Assembly: GCA_039105265.1 (NCBI GenBank)
Contig: JAPFFF010000032.1
Coordinates: forward strand, 466,001-530,000
DNA: 64,000 bases
Reading direction: 5' to 3'
DNA from: Tritrichomonas musculus
Taxonomy: Eukaryota; Parabasalia; Tritrichomonadida; Tritrichomonadidae
Made by a program: the position numbers and the translations under genes. This document shows, piece after piece, positions 11,062 to 21,803 of this stretch. The notes under the pieces were generated by a model. The model saw only the letters and a program-made list of their open reading frames with translations. It ran no database searches and had not been told where the DNA came from. Position 1 is the first letter of the stretch. Every line of letters begins with the position of its first letter.

Positions 11062-11141
11062 GGTTGTTTGGCCGAGTGGTCTAAGGCGCCAGTTTAAGGC
11101 ACTGGTCCGCGAGGGCGTGGGTTCGAACCCCACAGCAACCA
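11062..11141 (+). tRNA. tRNA-Leu (anticodon AAG)
   Basis: A full class II cloverleaf can be folded: acceptor GGTTGTT pairs with AGCAACC (one G-U), the D arm begins GGCCGAGTGGTCTAAGG, anticodon stem CCAGT/ACTGG encloses loop TTAAGGC with anticodon AAG, a short extra arm follows, and the T arm is GTGGG-TTCGAAC-CCCAC. Internal promoter boxes A (TGGCCGAGTGG) and B (GGTTCGAACCC) are both intact. It decodes CTT leucine codons. There is no intron. Confidence 0.95.
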
Positions 11142-11149
11142 TTTTTTTT
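11142..11149 (+). terminator. RNA polymerase III terminator of tRNA-Leu
   Basis: A run of eight T residues follows the discriminator base directly, the usual pol III stop. Confidence 0.85.
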
Positions 11150-11505
11150 CTTTTTTTAGTTTTGTTTTTATTAAAATAAATTCAATTGATAAAGCACAGC
11201 ATTTTTATATTAGCATAGAAACTCATTCAAATTTTTCTCAATGTAAGCACTAATAAATGGAAAAAAAAAAAAAAAAATATTATTGAGATCAAAAAGGTAA
11301 ATATAATTAATAAACATTTATTAATTCCTAAATAAAGAAGATATTTCCTATTTCATCTTTACTGATAAAGACCTTTATTTAATGCTTTTTATATATGGAC
11401 AAATTAGTTATCAAATCGTAGAAACTTTTTGAAAATTATTAAGCCATTTATACTCGCAAAAATTATGGAAAAAAATTAAAAATATCAGATAAAAGTTTGT
11501 TTTAC
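11150..11505. other. AT-rich spacer, no gene seen
   Basis: 356 bases between the tRNA terminator and the ankyrin gene end, including an A16 run near 11262. Nothing recognisable. Confidence 0.6.
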
Positions 11506-12728
11506 TTATTCGATGCCAAAAGCCTTCTTCAACTTTATATTTTTACCACCTTTAACAAATTCATATAGAGTTATATTCTTCTTTGAATGCTTTACATCTG
11601 TTCTAGCTCCACTAGCAATAAGAAATTGAATTGCTTCATAATTAGCATTAATCGCGGAAGCGAATGATTCTAAGAGAGTAGGATATGATTCATTTTCTCT
11701 TGCATTAATGTTGAAATCATATTGAGTTATTAATAATTCGAGAATTTCAATAACTTCTTTTCCTTTTCTTTCTGCTAATCTAGCTGCCCCAGTTTTATGC
11801 TCATCATCCGATCTATTTGGTAAAAATTCTTTCGTCTTGAACATTTTTCGAGCAACCTCTACATCGTAATACATGCAGGCCCAAAGGCAAACTCCAGATT
11901 GATACATTAGACCTCCATTTACTGGTGGCTCAATTTCATTTTCTGCTACATCATCAAGTATTTGGAGAAGCATTTTTTTGAATTTTTTGCCAGGATCAAT
12001 TTCGCAAATATAACTGATAAGTGAATGGTAGCCAAATTTATCGGTGAAATGCACTAAAGCATCTTCCTTTCTATAAATCATTTCTAGTGCTTCTGGGTTA
12101 TAGCAAATAACAGCTCTCATTGCAGTACATGATGATCCAAGAGAATACGCAATAATTCTCTATCTCGCAAACTGATTGCCTTTTCAATAAGTTTCTTTTC
12201 CATGTTTTTATTGTGACCTGTATTGATTATTTTGGCACCACCATTGAATAGTGCTTCTAATATTCGTGGATCTCCTCCGACAGTAGCGCAATATAACAAC
12301 TGAAGGTTGCCGCCTCCTAATACTTGGTAAGTAGCCTGGCTTGGTTCGCTTGTAAGGATATATGAAGCAACTTCATAAGAACCAGCTCTGCATGCATAAT
12401 GAAGAGGTAAAAACTCACCAGCACTTTTCTTACTCAATCCGAGTTCCTTTTCAAGCTGAAGATAACGGAAACATTCAAGTGCATTGTAATATGCTGCTAT
12501 ATGTAGTAAAGATAAACCTGTATTAGGAAGATCTTCTTCTGGTTGATAGTTATCGTTCCCGTCGTTCCCGTCGTTTCCGATATTTTGATCCAACGACTTT
12601 TGAGTTTCAGATTCATAAGAAAAATTAGCGTCTCCGAAATTAAAATGATCATTTTCGTTTAAATAACTTCTGAGGGATTCCAAGTCATTTAAACTTACCA
12701 TTTTTACAAGCCTATCTCTTTCTAACAT
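11506..12728 (-). pseudogene. ankyrin-repeat protein split by a frameshift
   Basis: Two minus-strand frames abut at 12117-12120, where the stop of the first (TGA) overlaps the ATG of the second by the ATGA arrangement. The upstream frame (203 codons, ATG at 12728) has an N-terminal region with a tandem GND repeat and ankyrin units LSLLHIAAYYNALECFRYL, FLPLHYACRAGSYEVASYIL, LQLLYCATVGGDPRILEALF. The downstream frame (204 codons) continues with CLWACMYYDVEVARKMF, AARLAERKGKEVIEILELLI, TLLESFASAINANYEAIQFL and a capping end. The repeats run on across the junction, so this is most simply one 407-codon gene with a single frame change. Two separate proteins or programmed slippage are less likely; a sequencing error is possible since both halves look well conserved. 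Composition is richer in GC than other family members here. Confidence 0.7.
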
Positions 12729-13303
12729 GATAAAAATGAAATTAAAATTAAATTAAATTTTTTTTGAAGTAAAAGAATAAAAATTTGTGAATTTTTGATT
12801 CAATAAATTTTGTCAACCACATTCAATTTTGTCAAGGGCTGAAAACCAAAAATAAAATAGTTATCGATTTATATATAATTTTAAAATATCAAGTAAAACT
12901 TAATTTTCTTATATTAAAAATTGTTTAAATTTTTTATGTATAATTACTAAGATAAACATATTTTTAATTTATTATATGAATATTTTATTATTGTTACTGA
13001 AAATATTATTTATGAGAGACAAAATGAATCTTTTTGACTTCATTCTGAGGTCCTTCATAAATGGATCGATTGGCTGGAAGACAAAAGATTTTCCACATTA
13101 TTTTCAATATCATCATCAATTTTGACAGGCACATGTTGGATTCACTTCATGAAAGCACTTAATCATTCTTTCACATTGTTCATTACATGAATTATTTTTA
13201 TAGGAAGCGTTACAAGGCAGTTTGGGAAAATATTCCGTAAGTTTTCAATCACAGAAATGTCCAACTTTGTGTTTTCTTCAATTTCAACAATCTTCATGAA
13301 GAT
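12729..13303. other. spacer with traces of coding on the minus strand
   Basis: Mostly AT-rich. Between about 13115 and 13300 the minus strand reads VIENLRNIFPNCLVTLPIK and, in another frame, a Cys-rich LPCNASYKNNSCNEQC, which looks like the decayed tail of the BspA-like pseudogene to its right rather than a separate gene. Confidence 0.35.
12733..12741 (-). promoter_or_regulatory. candidate initiator (Inr) of the ankyrin gene
   Basis: On the minus strand TTTCATTTTTATC lies directly before the ATG at 12728. TCA followed by a pyrimidine and T matches the trichomonad Inr consensus TCA(+1)Py(T/A), placing a start site about 9 bases upstream of the ATG, typical for the very short 5' leaders of these organisms. 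Confidence 0.45.
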
Positions 13304-14691
13304 TCACGCATTCGCCAAAAGCTTTCTCTCGAATATAAATGAAAAAGATTTTTTTTCAATAGAAGAAAATGAAAAAGATTTTTTTTCAATTATTTGTATT
13401 TCAGATTCACTTTCAAAATCGACTTTTTTCAAATTACTTCCTTCAAACGCACCTACTTCAATTCGCAGAACATGGCGAGGAATGGAAATTGAAACAATAG
13501 AAGAATCAGAAAAAGCTCTTTTCTCAATTATTCTTAATTTGCAATTTTCACCAAATTCTATTTTTTTGAGATTCCTGCAACCTGAAAATGCGCGCTTTTC
13601 GATTTTCATGACGTGAGATGGAATATAAATATATTCAATCGATGAAAATATAAATGAACTGTTTCTGAGCACTCTCAATTTTGAGTGCTTTGAAAATTCG
13701 ACCTACTTTATATTTAAACAATTCATAAAGGCGAATTCGCCGATATTAGTGACACTTTTTGGAATCATTATTGATTCAATTGATGAATCAGAAAATGCAT
13801 CATTTTCAATCGATTCTAAATGTGCATCCTCTGAAAAAGTGAAAGCATTTGAACCTATTTTCTTAATGAATGACGGAATAGAAACTTCTTTTATATTTCG
13901 TTGCCCAAAAAGCAAAACATCAAAAATGTCACTTTTTATATCGGTTTTCCCAATGATTAATTTGTCATCAAAAATTCTCACTTTTTCTTCTTCGCATCGA
14001 ATGACTTTTATTGTATTCAATTTTGTCGTTTCAAACAGGCATTTATTCAAATGGACGATGTTTGATGGAATCGGCAGGAATTCAAGAGACTGCTCTGAAA
14101 ATTCAATCACTTTCAATCCGTTTGTAAATGAGAAAGAGTTTTCAGCGATTTTTGTGACGTGACGTGTTGAATTGAACGTGGTATCATTACTTCACTTTGC
14201 TCTGTCAGATTGCCGAAAATACCTGCCGTTCCTTCGTTTTCATCTAAAACATTCAAAAAACCGTTACATTCAATTTTCTTCTTTGTCAATAAATCAACTA
14301 ACTTGACATTTTCTTTCAAACAAGCTTTCAACAATTTATGCCTTGTCTCATTGAATTCGAATTCACTGGAAATTCCGTTATTATTAAATAAATGGTCAAT
14401 TATTTGACGATAATTGGACACTTTTTGTTTCAATGCTTCTTGTTGTTGATTTTTTTTAAATTGAAGTTCGATGTTTTTGAAAAAATGTGGAGAAATTGAT
14501 TGATGGCGAGTGTTATATTTATATATGTGGATGATGTCTTTCATGATATCAAATTCTTCACTTATTTCTTCATATTCACAAATGTTCCTATCATGTAGAA
14601 ATGGGATTTCCTTTGTCGTCAAATAATTAATAAAAGAATGGAAAATATCTTCACTAATGTTAGATTTGACCTCATATAGACCTCCTGTCAA
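13304..14691 (-). pseudogene. BspA-like LRR gene, broken
   Basis: Three minus-strand frames together make one BspA-like gene. The 5' part (14113-14691) is the helical, non-LRR N-terminal region of trichomonad family members (YEVKSNISEDIFHSFINYL, ICEYEEISEEFDI) and lacks an ATG at its open left edge. The middle part (13703-14116) and the last (13304-13678) hold LRRs such as EVSIPSFIKKIGSNAF, ESIMIPKSVTNIGEFAF and YIYIPSHVMKIEKRAF. The first junction overlaps by four bases; the second has a short gap, so at least two frame changes exist. Near 13340-13392 a 29-bp stretch is duplicated in tandem, giving a doubled KKSFSF motif. A dead host gene. Confidence 0.7.
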
Positions 14692-15267
14692 AAGAGAATT
14701 AGTTATTAAAGCCGTTTACTAATATTTTCATTACTGATTTCCTTTTGAATAATTAAAAATGTATAAATAGCATTTTTTTTGTATATGTTTTCATAATTAA
14801 GCTAATGATGTCAATAATATCCAATTCATAGATTTTGAATTTAATCGTTTGCTCGTTTATAATTATATGGAAACGATAAAAATATATTCTTTTTTTTAAA
14901 ATTAAAATCAATTCAATTTTTAACATATTAACGATGGGAGATAATATTGTGAAAAAGGCAAATTATCATTTAATATAGCTTGTATATTAATATTTGCGTG
15001 TCATTTTCGCGATAGCATTGATACTTCAAATATTGATTGATTTTCTAAAAATAAAAGAAAATTACTTATTTGAAATTATTTAACGTTAATTAACAAATCA
15101 GTCATCACCATTTTTAATTTAATAATATTTTTGATAAGATAATTCTATATTAAATGTGAGAAATTATTTTCTCAGAAAAAAAAAAACAAAATAACTAAAA
15201 TTGATAATAAAAAATAAAAAAATGGAAAATTGAATTAAAATTTTTTGATAAAGTATTGAATTTAAAT
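14692..15267. other. AT-rich spacer
   Basis: About 575 bases of very AT-rich sequence with A and T runs; no gene or structured repeat that I can support. Confidence 0.55.
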
Positions 15268-16425
15268 TCAATAATTTGAATTTAGGTTTTTATCTAAAAT
15301 ATCAAGACCTGCATAAAAAATTTCACTCATTTCTTTCTGATGTGAGAAAATTTCGTTGATTTCTTTGTAACAATCTTTTAAACTGTTTCCAACCTGACGG
15401 GAACAAAAATTGAATGGAATTGATTAAAAAACACGTTATTTACAAAATAATTCTATTCATAAATGTTTTTACAAATGTTGTAAAGTATTCATTTTGTTCC
15501 CATCAGATCGAAAAAAACGAGTTTTTAAAAAATTTTAATTATATTGATAGAATCAACAAAATTATGAGATTTTTTTCATCAGTTCTCCATACACATATGC
15601 TACAAAATATTGATAATGTGTAAATAACTAAATTTGAAACTTTTTTTGTGAAGATATATTAACATTATTAATATATATATGATAATTGATAGTAGAACGA
15701 ATAAAAAATATTTATGAAAGTTCTCGTATCTTTTTTTGATGCACCACTTTTTTTGATTACATTCTTTTTTGGAAAAAATGCATATTATTAGGTTATAATA
15801 AGAATTTTGATATCGCGCGTTGCATAAAAATTGCTAATAATAACAAGAATATTTTATTTGGTATGCATATTTTGTAAATTTCTGAGATGCTAATTTGAAA
15901 ATAAACTTTATAATTAGCTTGGAAACAACATTCGAGATTTATTGGATCTTTGGACTAATAAAATTGCTGGTTCATCCTTTTTTGACGATGAATTTGGGTC
16001 ATTGGATCTAAATGTATATATTTGCTTTTTGATCTTAAATTATTCAATTTTTTAAAATTTTAACTTTCTTTTCAAAAAGTTGATATATAACACAAAAAGT
16101 TATGTTCCCATCAGTTTGAAAACAGTTTAGTTATCGAATATGTAGTCGACCAAATAAGATATCATAAGGCGGTGTAAACAATATTTCTTTCATACAATGA
16201 ATTATATCTTTGATCTCTTCGATATGCATCTTTTTCTGTTGTTCGTTTTTAAAAGCAAAATCGATGAATTTCTCTGTATCTGAAAATGTGGTGACTTCTT
16301 CATTTACCCATCCTCTAATTTCTTCTTCTTCATTATTCTATTCATTTTCATTAATGCTTGTTAATTTCACTTTTTTGATTGAATGTTTTTTTATGGATTC
16401 CGTCTTTTGTTTAATAAATATAAAA
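15268..16425 (-). pseudogene. decayed gene remnant interrupted by a TIR element
   Basis: Two coding-like minus-strand patches flank an inverted-repeat element. The upstream patch (about 16425-16130) reads EEEEIRGWVNEEVTTFSDTE and EIKDIIHCMKEILFTPPYDI; the downstream one (15378-15268) reads KDCYKEINEIFSHQKEMSEI and ILDKNLNSNY before a stop. They are Glu/Lys-rich, with one stop in the upstream patch. No start codon or known domain is visible. Codon-like composition on both sides of the insertion suggests one former gene, now dead. Confidence 0.4.
15381..16127. mobile_element. TA-flanked 747-bp inverted-repeat element (Tc1/mariner-like MITE)
   Basis: Left end AACTGTTTCCAACCTGACGG and right end (reverse complement) AACTGTTTTCAAACTGATGG match over about 25 bases with a few differences and are flanked by TA on both sides (15379-15380 and 16128-16129). 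A third copy of the GTTCCCATCAG core lies inside near 15493. There is no transposase-like frame. TA target duplication and size fit a non-autonomous Tc1/mariner relative. It sits inside a decayed coding remnant. Confidence 0.55.
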
Positions 16426-16888
16426 TAAATAATCAATTTTGATAATCATTATTTATATTTAAAAATAAATAAAAAATCATTTTTATTCTAGGAGATTATT
16501 TTATTTTTGAATCTTTTAATACAACTATTTATGCATAGAAATTAATTGATAAATTGCATACAAATTTTTTAAACTTTTTATTTGAAAAAAATAAAAATTA
16601 TACGCAATTATTTCAATTAATTTTCATTTCAGATTGCTGATTTGACCTTATTTTAACCATAAATATTTTTTTCAATTATTTAATTCTATTAAAATGTGTT
16701 TCAACACTTTATTTTATAATAAAATGCAATTATATGAATGTTTTTAAAAACTATTCTCTTTTCAATAATTACCGTTTATGGAGCCTACTTTTTGAGTTTT
16801 CAACACAAAAAAGGTAAGCTCCGTTTTATTTATTTAAATGAAAAGCCGCTTATTTATAAAAGACAGAGAATTTAGAAACACTGTCATG
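16426..16888. other. AT-rich spacer downstream of the ZIP gene
   Basis: About 460 AT-rich bases containing the probable 3' region of the ZIP gene; nothing else recognised. Confidence 0.5.
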
Positions 16889-17863
16889 TTAACCTTCAAC
16901 AATAGCAATTAAAAGCATCCATAAAATTCCGAATATGTATAATCCGAGGTGCCACAATTTTTCCGAAAGAGGCCATATTTCTTTGTTTTGGTATATTTTT
17001 GACCATTCATCGCATCCAACGAAGATAAACGTACCAGCTGAAATTGCAGAAATGATTCCTAGAACTAAATGATTTCCAATTTCAGAAATAAAAATAGCAA
17101 CGACAATTCCAATTGGAGATATTAAAACATAAATAGTCATCATTGTCCAGTATATATATTGAGTAGGTCTGTCTTGTGAAACAAGTAAGCCTAATGAAAA
17201 AGCTTCAACAGGCTTATGTCCCCCAACTGCGCATGCCAGTGCAATAACTCCGCTCAGATTGTTCATTACACCAAGTGCCAGGCCTTCAATAAAAGAGTGA
17301 ATAAGCATAATTATGTACAATACAATAACTGGAACTGATAGAGGATGAAACTTTTTGCTGAAAATTTCTCGCAATTCTTCTTTTTTATTTGTTGATTCTT
17401 CTATATTGATTCGATCACCACTGACTGTTAAATTGATATCTTCCCCACTTGAAACACTATCGCTTTGATTTGCGGATTCTGGACTATCATTCTCTGCTTG
17501 ATGATCAGCATTTATTGTGTTGTTTCCTAAATCATTAATTTCATTAATTGAATTATTTTCATCTGTTTTACTATTTTTTCCACGATAAGAAAATATTTCG
17601 GCCATTGTTAATATAATAAAAGTAGCAATTGTTATTGCAGCAGTAATTGGATAACCATTTTTTCCACATTCAAAAAATTCATTTGTTGAATCAAAGAATA
17701 AATGAGCAAAACCTGCTCCAAAAAAAACTCCTCCTGCTAAAGATTCTGCTCTTTCTGTTAACTTTGGAGCTCTAATACATAAAATAAGTACTGTTCCTAA
17801 AAAATTGAGAATTGCGCACACTACTGCACATATAAATTTTATTGCAGTCAGAGAAAGGCCCAT
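16889..17863 (-). CDS. ZIP-family zinc/iron transporter
   Basis: 324 codons from an ATG at 17863. It moves zinc or related divalent metals into the cytosol across the plasma or organelle membrane. Hydrophobic segments fit the eight-helix ZIP fold: about residues 5-27, 42-60, 73-92, then a long hydrophilic, Asp/Glu/Asn-rich loop (about 95-170), and five more helices to the C-terminus. The metal site is clear: HSFIEGLALGV in helix IV and GHKPVEAFSLG in helix V (H-x-x-x-E and H-K-x-x-E). The variable loop lacks the His-rich motif of many family members; it is acidic and Asn-rich instead. Length is normal. This is the most clearly intact ordinary gene in the window, on the minus strand, with a probable initiator just upstream. 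Confidence 0.9.
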   Translation of the reverse strand: MGLSLTAIKFICAVVCAILNFLGTVLILCIRAPKLTERAESLAGGVFFGAGFAHLFFDSTNEFFECGKNGYPITAAITIATFIILTMAEIFSYRGKNSKTDENNSINEINDLGNNTINADHQAENDSPESANQSDSVSSGEDINLTVSGDRINIEESTNKKEELREIFSKKFHPLSVPVIVLYIIMLIHSFIEGLALGVMNNLSGVIALACAVGGHKPVEAFSLGLLVSQDRPTQYIYWTMMTIYVLISPIGIVVAIFISEIGNHLVLGIISAISAGTFIFVGCDEWSKIYQNKEIWPLSEKLWHLGLYIFGILWMLLIAIVEG

Positions 17864-17867
17864 TACT

Positions 17868-17878
17868 TATAAGTGAGA
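17868..17878 (-). promoter_or_regulatory. candidate initiator (Inr) of the ZIP gene
   Basis: On the minus strand TTCTCACTTATAAGTA precedes the ATG at 17863. TCACTT matches the trichomonad Inr TCA(+1)Py(T/A); the start site A would be at 17874, about 10 bases before the ATG. Confidence 0.6.
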
Positions 17879-18545
17879 ATCAATTTATTGAAAGGTCCAG
17901 CACTGACCAAATGATTCTTAAACAGCCTGAAAATTTTGTATGAGATCAAAGAAATTAAGCATTCAGGATGTTTTGGTTTTATATTATTTTTTGAATATAT
18001 CAATATTTATAAAATTTATTCCAAAAATATTAATAAAAATATATTATAATATATCTAAATAAAATTGAATACATTTTTAAATAACTTATTAATTAAAATT
18101 TTTAAGTAAATTCATATTTTATTTTTTGACCTAATCAGTCAATATTTCACCATTATAATTCAATTTTTGGATAACAAATTTATCATAAAATTTTATATTC
18201 AGAGTTTTCCAAAATTCATTGTTCCGATTTCAATTTTTTCTCTCAAAAAAATTCATTGATATATAACACGAATATCTACTCAATAATAATTTTAGTATTA
18301 TATAAAATGGAATTAATAATATCTATATAATGTTTTATAATTATAAACTTAATAATTTGAATGACCAACTCGAATATTTACTAAATATATTTACTAAAAA
18401 CATATATTATCAAAATGAATTTATGCCGTAATTAAAAAAAAGATTATTTATATGTTTTAGAAGATTAAATATGCAGAAATGTATGAGTTTTGTATAATTT
18501 TGATAAATATTATTATTTGTACAAGAGGAGGTCAACTTATTTTTA
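17879..18545. other. AT-rich spacer
   Basis: No gene supported. An open frame beginning at 18479 overlaps the inverted-repeat element to its right and has no coding character. Confidence 0.5.
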
Positions 18546-18877
18546 AGGGACCACTATCATATTTTTTTGTAAACATTTCAATATTGAAAAAACTCATAGA
18601 AAATAAAATTCAATGGTTATTATTTCGGAAAAAGTTTAAAACTTTAAAATTTCACCATTCCGATCATTTTTGTAAAATTTTTACTCCTTTCAACTTTTAA
18701 ATTTTAATTGAAAAAAGGGAATAGGCTTAAAAGAAGAATAGAAATAAATGATATGTAATTTATATAATTTATATATACCAAAATATAGCAAAAATACTCA
18801 AGAAATAATTTTTTTTAAGTCAATTAATTTTGTGATAACTCATAGAATTTTTATCACAGAATTTGATAGTGGTCCCT
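18546..18877. mobile_element. TA-flanked 332-bp inverted-repeat element
   Basis: Ends AGGGACCACTATCA (left) and TGATAGTGGTCCCT (right) are perfect inverted repeats flanked by TA at 18544-18545 and 18878-18879. A further pair, ATGAGTTTTTGT-like, lies just outside at about 18483 and 18888. No coding content. Most likely a short Tc1/mariner-type MITE. Confidence 0.5.
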
Positions 18878-19141
18878 TAACACAAAAACTCATAGTATAA
18901 TTGGTTTTTATTTTTTATAAGTACATAGAATATTTAATATAATATATAATAGTTGTTCTATCTAAAATACCACCCGGGCAATGTCAGAATTTCGGCCAGA
19001 AATTTTATTTCGGGCATTTTCGGGTTTTGTCAAATGCCCAAAAAAAATATTAACGTTCGTGTCCGGAATGTTTTTTTTCGGGACCCCGTAATAAGCCCGA
19101 AATTTTGAAATGATTATAAATTTATTGTATCTTAATAAAAA

Positions 19142-20281
19142 GGGGAACTTTTTTTAGCCCCCAAAAATTGAAAGGAAAAATGGGGGAAAAAATGTTAAAA
19201 TGTGTTTTTTAGCCCCCACTTTTTTGAAAACTTTTTCAATTGAAAATAATCGTAAATTTAATTAAAAAAAGGAGCAAAAAAAAGCATATTAAAATAAAAT
19301 AAATGCAAAAAAAGGGAGTTATATGTTAAAAAACATATAAAGATAAATAAAAAACGAAAAATTCTAAAAAACATCAATAATTCTTGATGATTACTCTATT
19401 AAGATAAACTATTTAATGATAGATAGAATAAAAAGGGAAAGAATCATTAACTCATACTGTAAATTATATATTATCTCAAAAAAAGCCATAAAGCTGGTGT
19501 TTATATTAACATGAATAAATTATTATATTTCATATTCATTATACAAATATGAAAGTATAATGTCTGGTTTAAGTTTAAGATCATTTTGGGCAAAAAGAAA
19601 ATGCTACTGCATTAAAAAATTTAATTTAATTGATCCTAAATAAGAATTAGTGTGTTTCACTTATTACCAAAATTTTTGTGAGAATATATGGTTGTAATAG
19701 AAACTTTTTGAAAATACTTTGACCAAATAAACTATCAAAAATATATAAAAAAAATCGTTTAGCAAAAGCAAAATAAAGTCGTTTAGTTTTTTTTTTCATG
19801 AACAACAAAAATAATTAAAAATAGAGAAATTCTTTGGTGAATAAAATAATAAACGATATTCGAAAATAATTACACATATATAACCAAAAACGCAAGAAAA
19901 ATTTTTAGAATATATAATCTTTGATTAAACAAAACATTATATATAGAGAAAATATTATAAATAAAACCTTTAATCATTTTATTTCTATCAAATTCAAGAG
20001 ATAAAATGTCCTTTTTACCTATAAATAGAGATAAATAATAATAACTTTTTTTTATTTTCAACAAATTCTATTTATTTATTTAGAAATATGCATATAGGAG
20101 CAACAAAGAAAAAATATTTTGGGAAATACTTGCGAAATGTAAAGTCTATGGGATGAAAAACACTTATGAATAAAAAAAATTGGGGGCTAAAATACAACTT
20201 TCAATAAAAAAATAAACAAAAAATCATTTAGCCCCCAAAAAGAAATGTGATATGAAAAATGGGGGCTAGAATGCATTTCCC
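19142..20281. mobile_element. Mutator-like non-autonomous element with 9-bp target duplication
   Basis: Ends GGGGAACTTTTTTTAGCCCC (left) and, read in reverse, GGGAAATGCATTCTAGCCCC are imperfect inverted repeats. They are flanked by TAATAAAAA at 19133-19141 and 20282-20290. Inside each end the word TAGCCCCCA or its complement recurs three times (left near 19159, 19184, 19211; right near 20182, 20229, 20270). A 9-bp duplication and G-rich ends fit Mutator-like elements, which are common in trichomonads. No transposase frame; about 1.14 kb. Confidence 0.55.
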
Positions 20282-20393
20282 TAATAAAAAATTCAAAAAA
20301 AAAAATTGTTATTTTTATTAATTTAAAATAAGGTATTTTTGATTGAAATAAAGAACATAGTAATCTCTTATATTCGTTTAAAAATATATCATA

Positions 20394-21803
20394 GAGTATC
20401 AAGAAAAAGTGGGCATCGTCAAGATAAAGTGGCCATTACTTAACTTTTTTATCTCAATATTTTGATAAGGAATTCAAAATTAAAAAAAAATTCTCAGAAA
20501 AAAAAGAAGTGGGAATAGTGATCCAAAAATATTTGAATAAATTGATAAACTCTGTCCAAAAATGTTCGACAATTGAATTTTGAGAGAGTATTCAAATTAT
20601 CATTTTTTTTTCTCATGCACCTTTATGGTGATTCGAAGGTTTTTTCCAAAGCTCTTTTTTCTGAGAGTAGCGCATGTCCCAAAGAAAGTTGTAATTCCTC
20701 TTAAGGGCGTGGCTATTTCTTTCAAAAACCAGGGCTCCTTGTATAAAAATAGCTTGCTGAAAAGATAATTATAAAAATAAACTTCTAAAAAATTGAATAC
20801 ATTACTTTGAGAGAAAAAAGAAATTTTCGACACTTTATCGTTTTTTTAGTCAATTTTCAGTGGAAAATTCGGTTTATGTGTACGTTAAGTCGAACATTTT
20901 TGGACAGAGTTTAGAGATTATTTATATATTTTCTAAAGAATTTATTCATATATAATACTTAATGACCGAAATAATCATATTTATCTTATTTAATTTTGAA
21001 AAACGTAATGAAATTTATATAATATATAGCAATTTATATAAAATGTTATATTTTAATAAAGATATATATTGATATAAATAAAATTTGAGCATATATTGCT
21101 ATTTTAAAATTTTGAAATATCTGAAAGTTTTTAATTGAATAAAATTTAGCAAAAAGATTAATCACACGATTTTTTTTTAGAACTTTGTATCTTAAAATCT
21201 AACTATACAGATTTTAGAACCTTGTAGTTCTGAACAGACCCAAATTTTAGTGATCTCTATTTTCCGTTCCATGGTAAAGTACAACTATTAGATGAAAAGT
21301 GACCTTTGGAATAACACCAGTAAGATATGCTGCAAGTCCACACGTCGAAGTTGCTGGTTTAAATGTTCGTTTCTGTTCAAAAGTCCGAGGATATCAAATT
21401 CAGAATAATATCTATGGCCAGCATAAGAAAAAACAAAGATAAAAATCAAAAAAATAGCTTTAGAATCGAAATACCTTCATTTGAAACTCTTTAATAAAAT
21501 TTTCTTTTCAATACTTTATATTTATTTATCATAGTAAAGCATGCTGGAAATCTCTTTGACGCCAAATCAAATGCTTATCTATGACCAGCATAAGAAAAAA
21601 ACAAAGATAAAAATCAAAAAAATAGCTTTAGAATAGAAATACCTTCATTTGAAACTCTTTAATTTTTTTCCAATTCTTTATATTTAATTATCAGAATTAT
21701 TGACAACTATATTCAAAATTTGAATGTCTTATCAAAATATTGAGATCAAAAAGTTATGTGATGGCCACTTTATCTTTTCGATGTCCACTTTTTCTTGATA
21801 CTC
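20394..21803. mobile_element. TA-flanked 1.41-kb inverted-repeat element
   Basis: Inverted ends of about 80 bp start GAGTATCAAGAAAAAGTGG and are flanked by TA (20392-20393 and 21804-21805). The two arms differ at several positions, so the copy is not recent. Inside are a second, shorter element (20548-20911) and a direct repeat of about 85 bp (about 21406-21492 and 21572-21662, starting near GCATAAGAAAAAA). No transposase frame remains. A Tc1/mariner-type non-autonomous element. Confidence 0.6.
20548..20911. mobile_element. nested TA-flanked 364-bp inverted-repeat element
   Basis: Perfect 22-base ends beginning AACTCTGTCCAAAAATGTTC, flanked by TA at 20546-20547 and 20912-20913, lie wholly within the larger element. 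The middle is richer in GC than its surroundings; a short plus-strand frame at 20623-20768 (VIRRFFPKLFF, then GVAISFKNQGSLYKNSLLK) faintly resembles the helix-turn-helix start of Tc1 transposases, so this may be a shrunken Tc1 copy. Confidence 0.6.

Noticed and set aside
10488-14407. Antisense open frames over the BspA-like pseudogenes
   Set aside because: They mirror the repeat pattern of the LRR genes on the other strand and lack independent coding signs.
14650-14760. A short intron before the BspA-like frame at 14691 (ACTAAT, then TTTTGACAG)
   Set aside because: The bases resemble a branch point and 3' splice site, but no 5' site gives a coding exon in the right phase.
15414-15623. 69-codon frame with an ATG
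   Set aside because: It lies entirely within the 747-bp inverted-repeat element and has AT-rich, non-coding character.
20580-20833. Two overlapping frames inside the 364-bp element as genes
   Set aside because: They overlap on opposite strands, are under 80 codons and sit between transposon ends; only a faint Tc1 resemblance.
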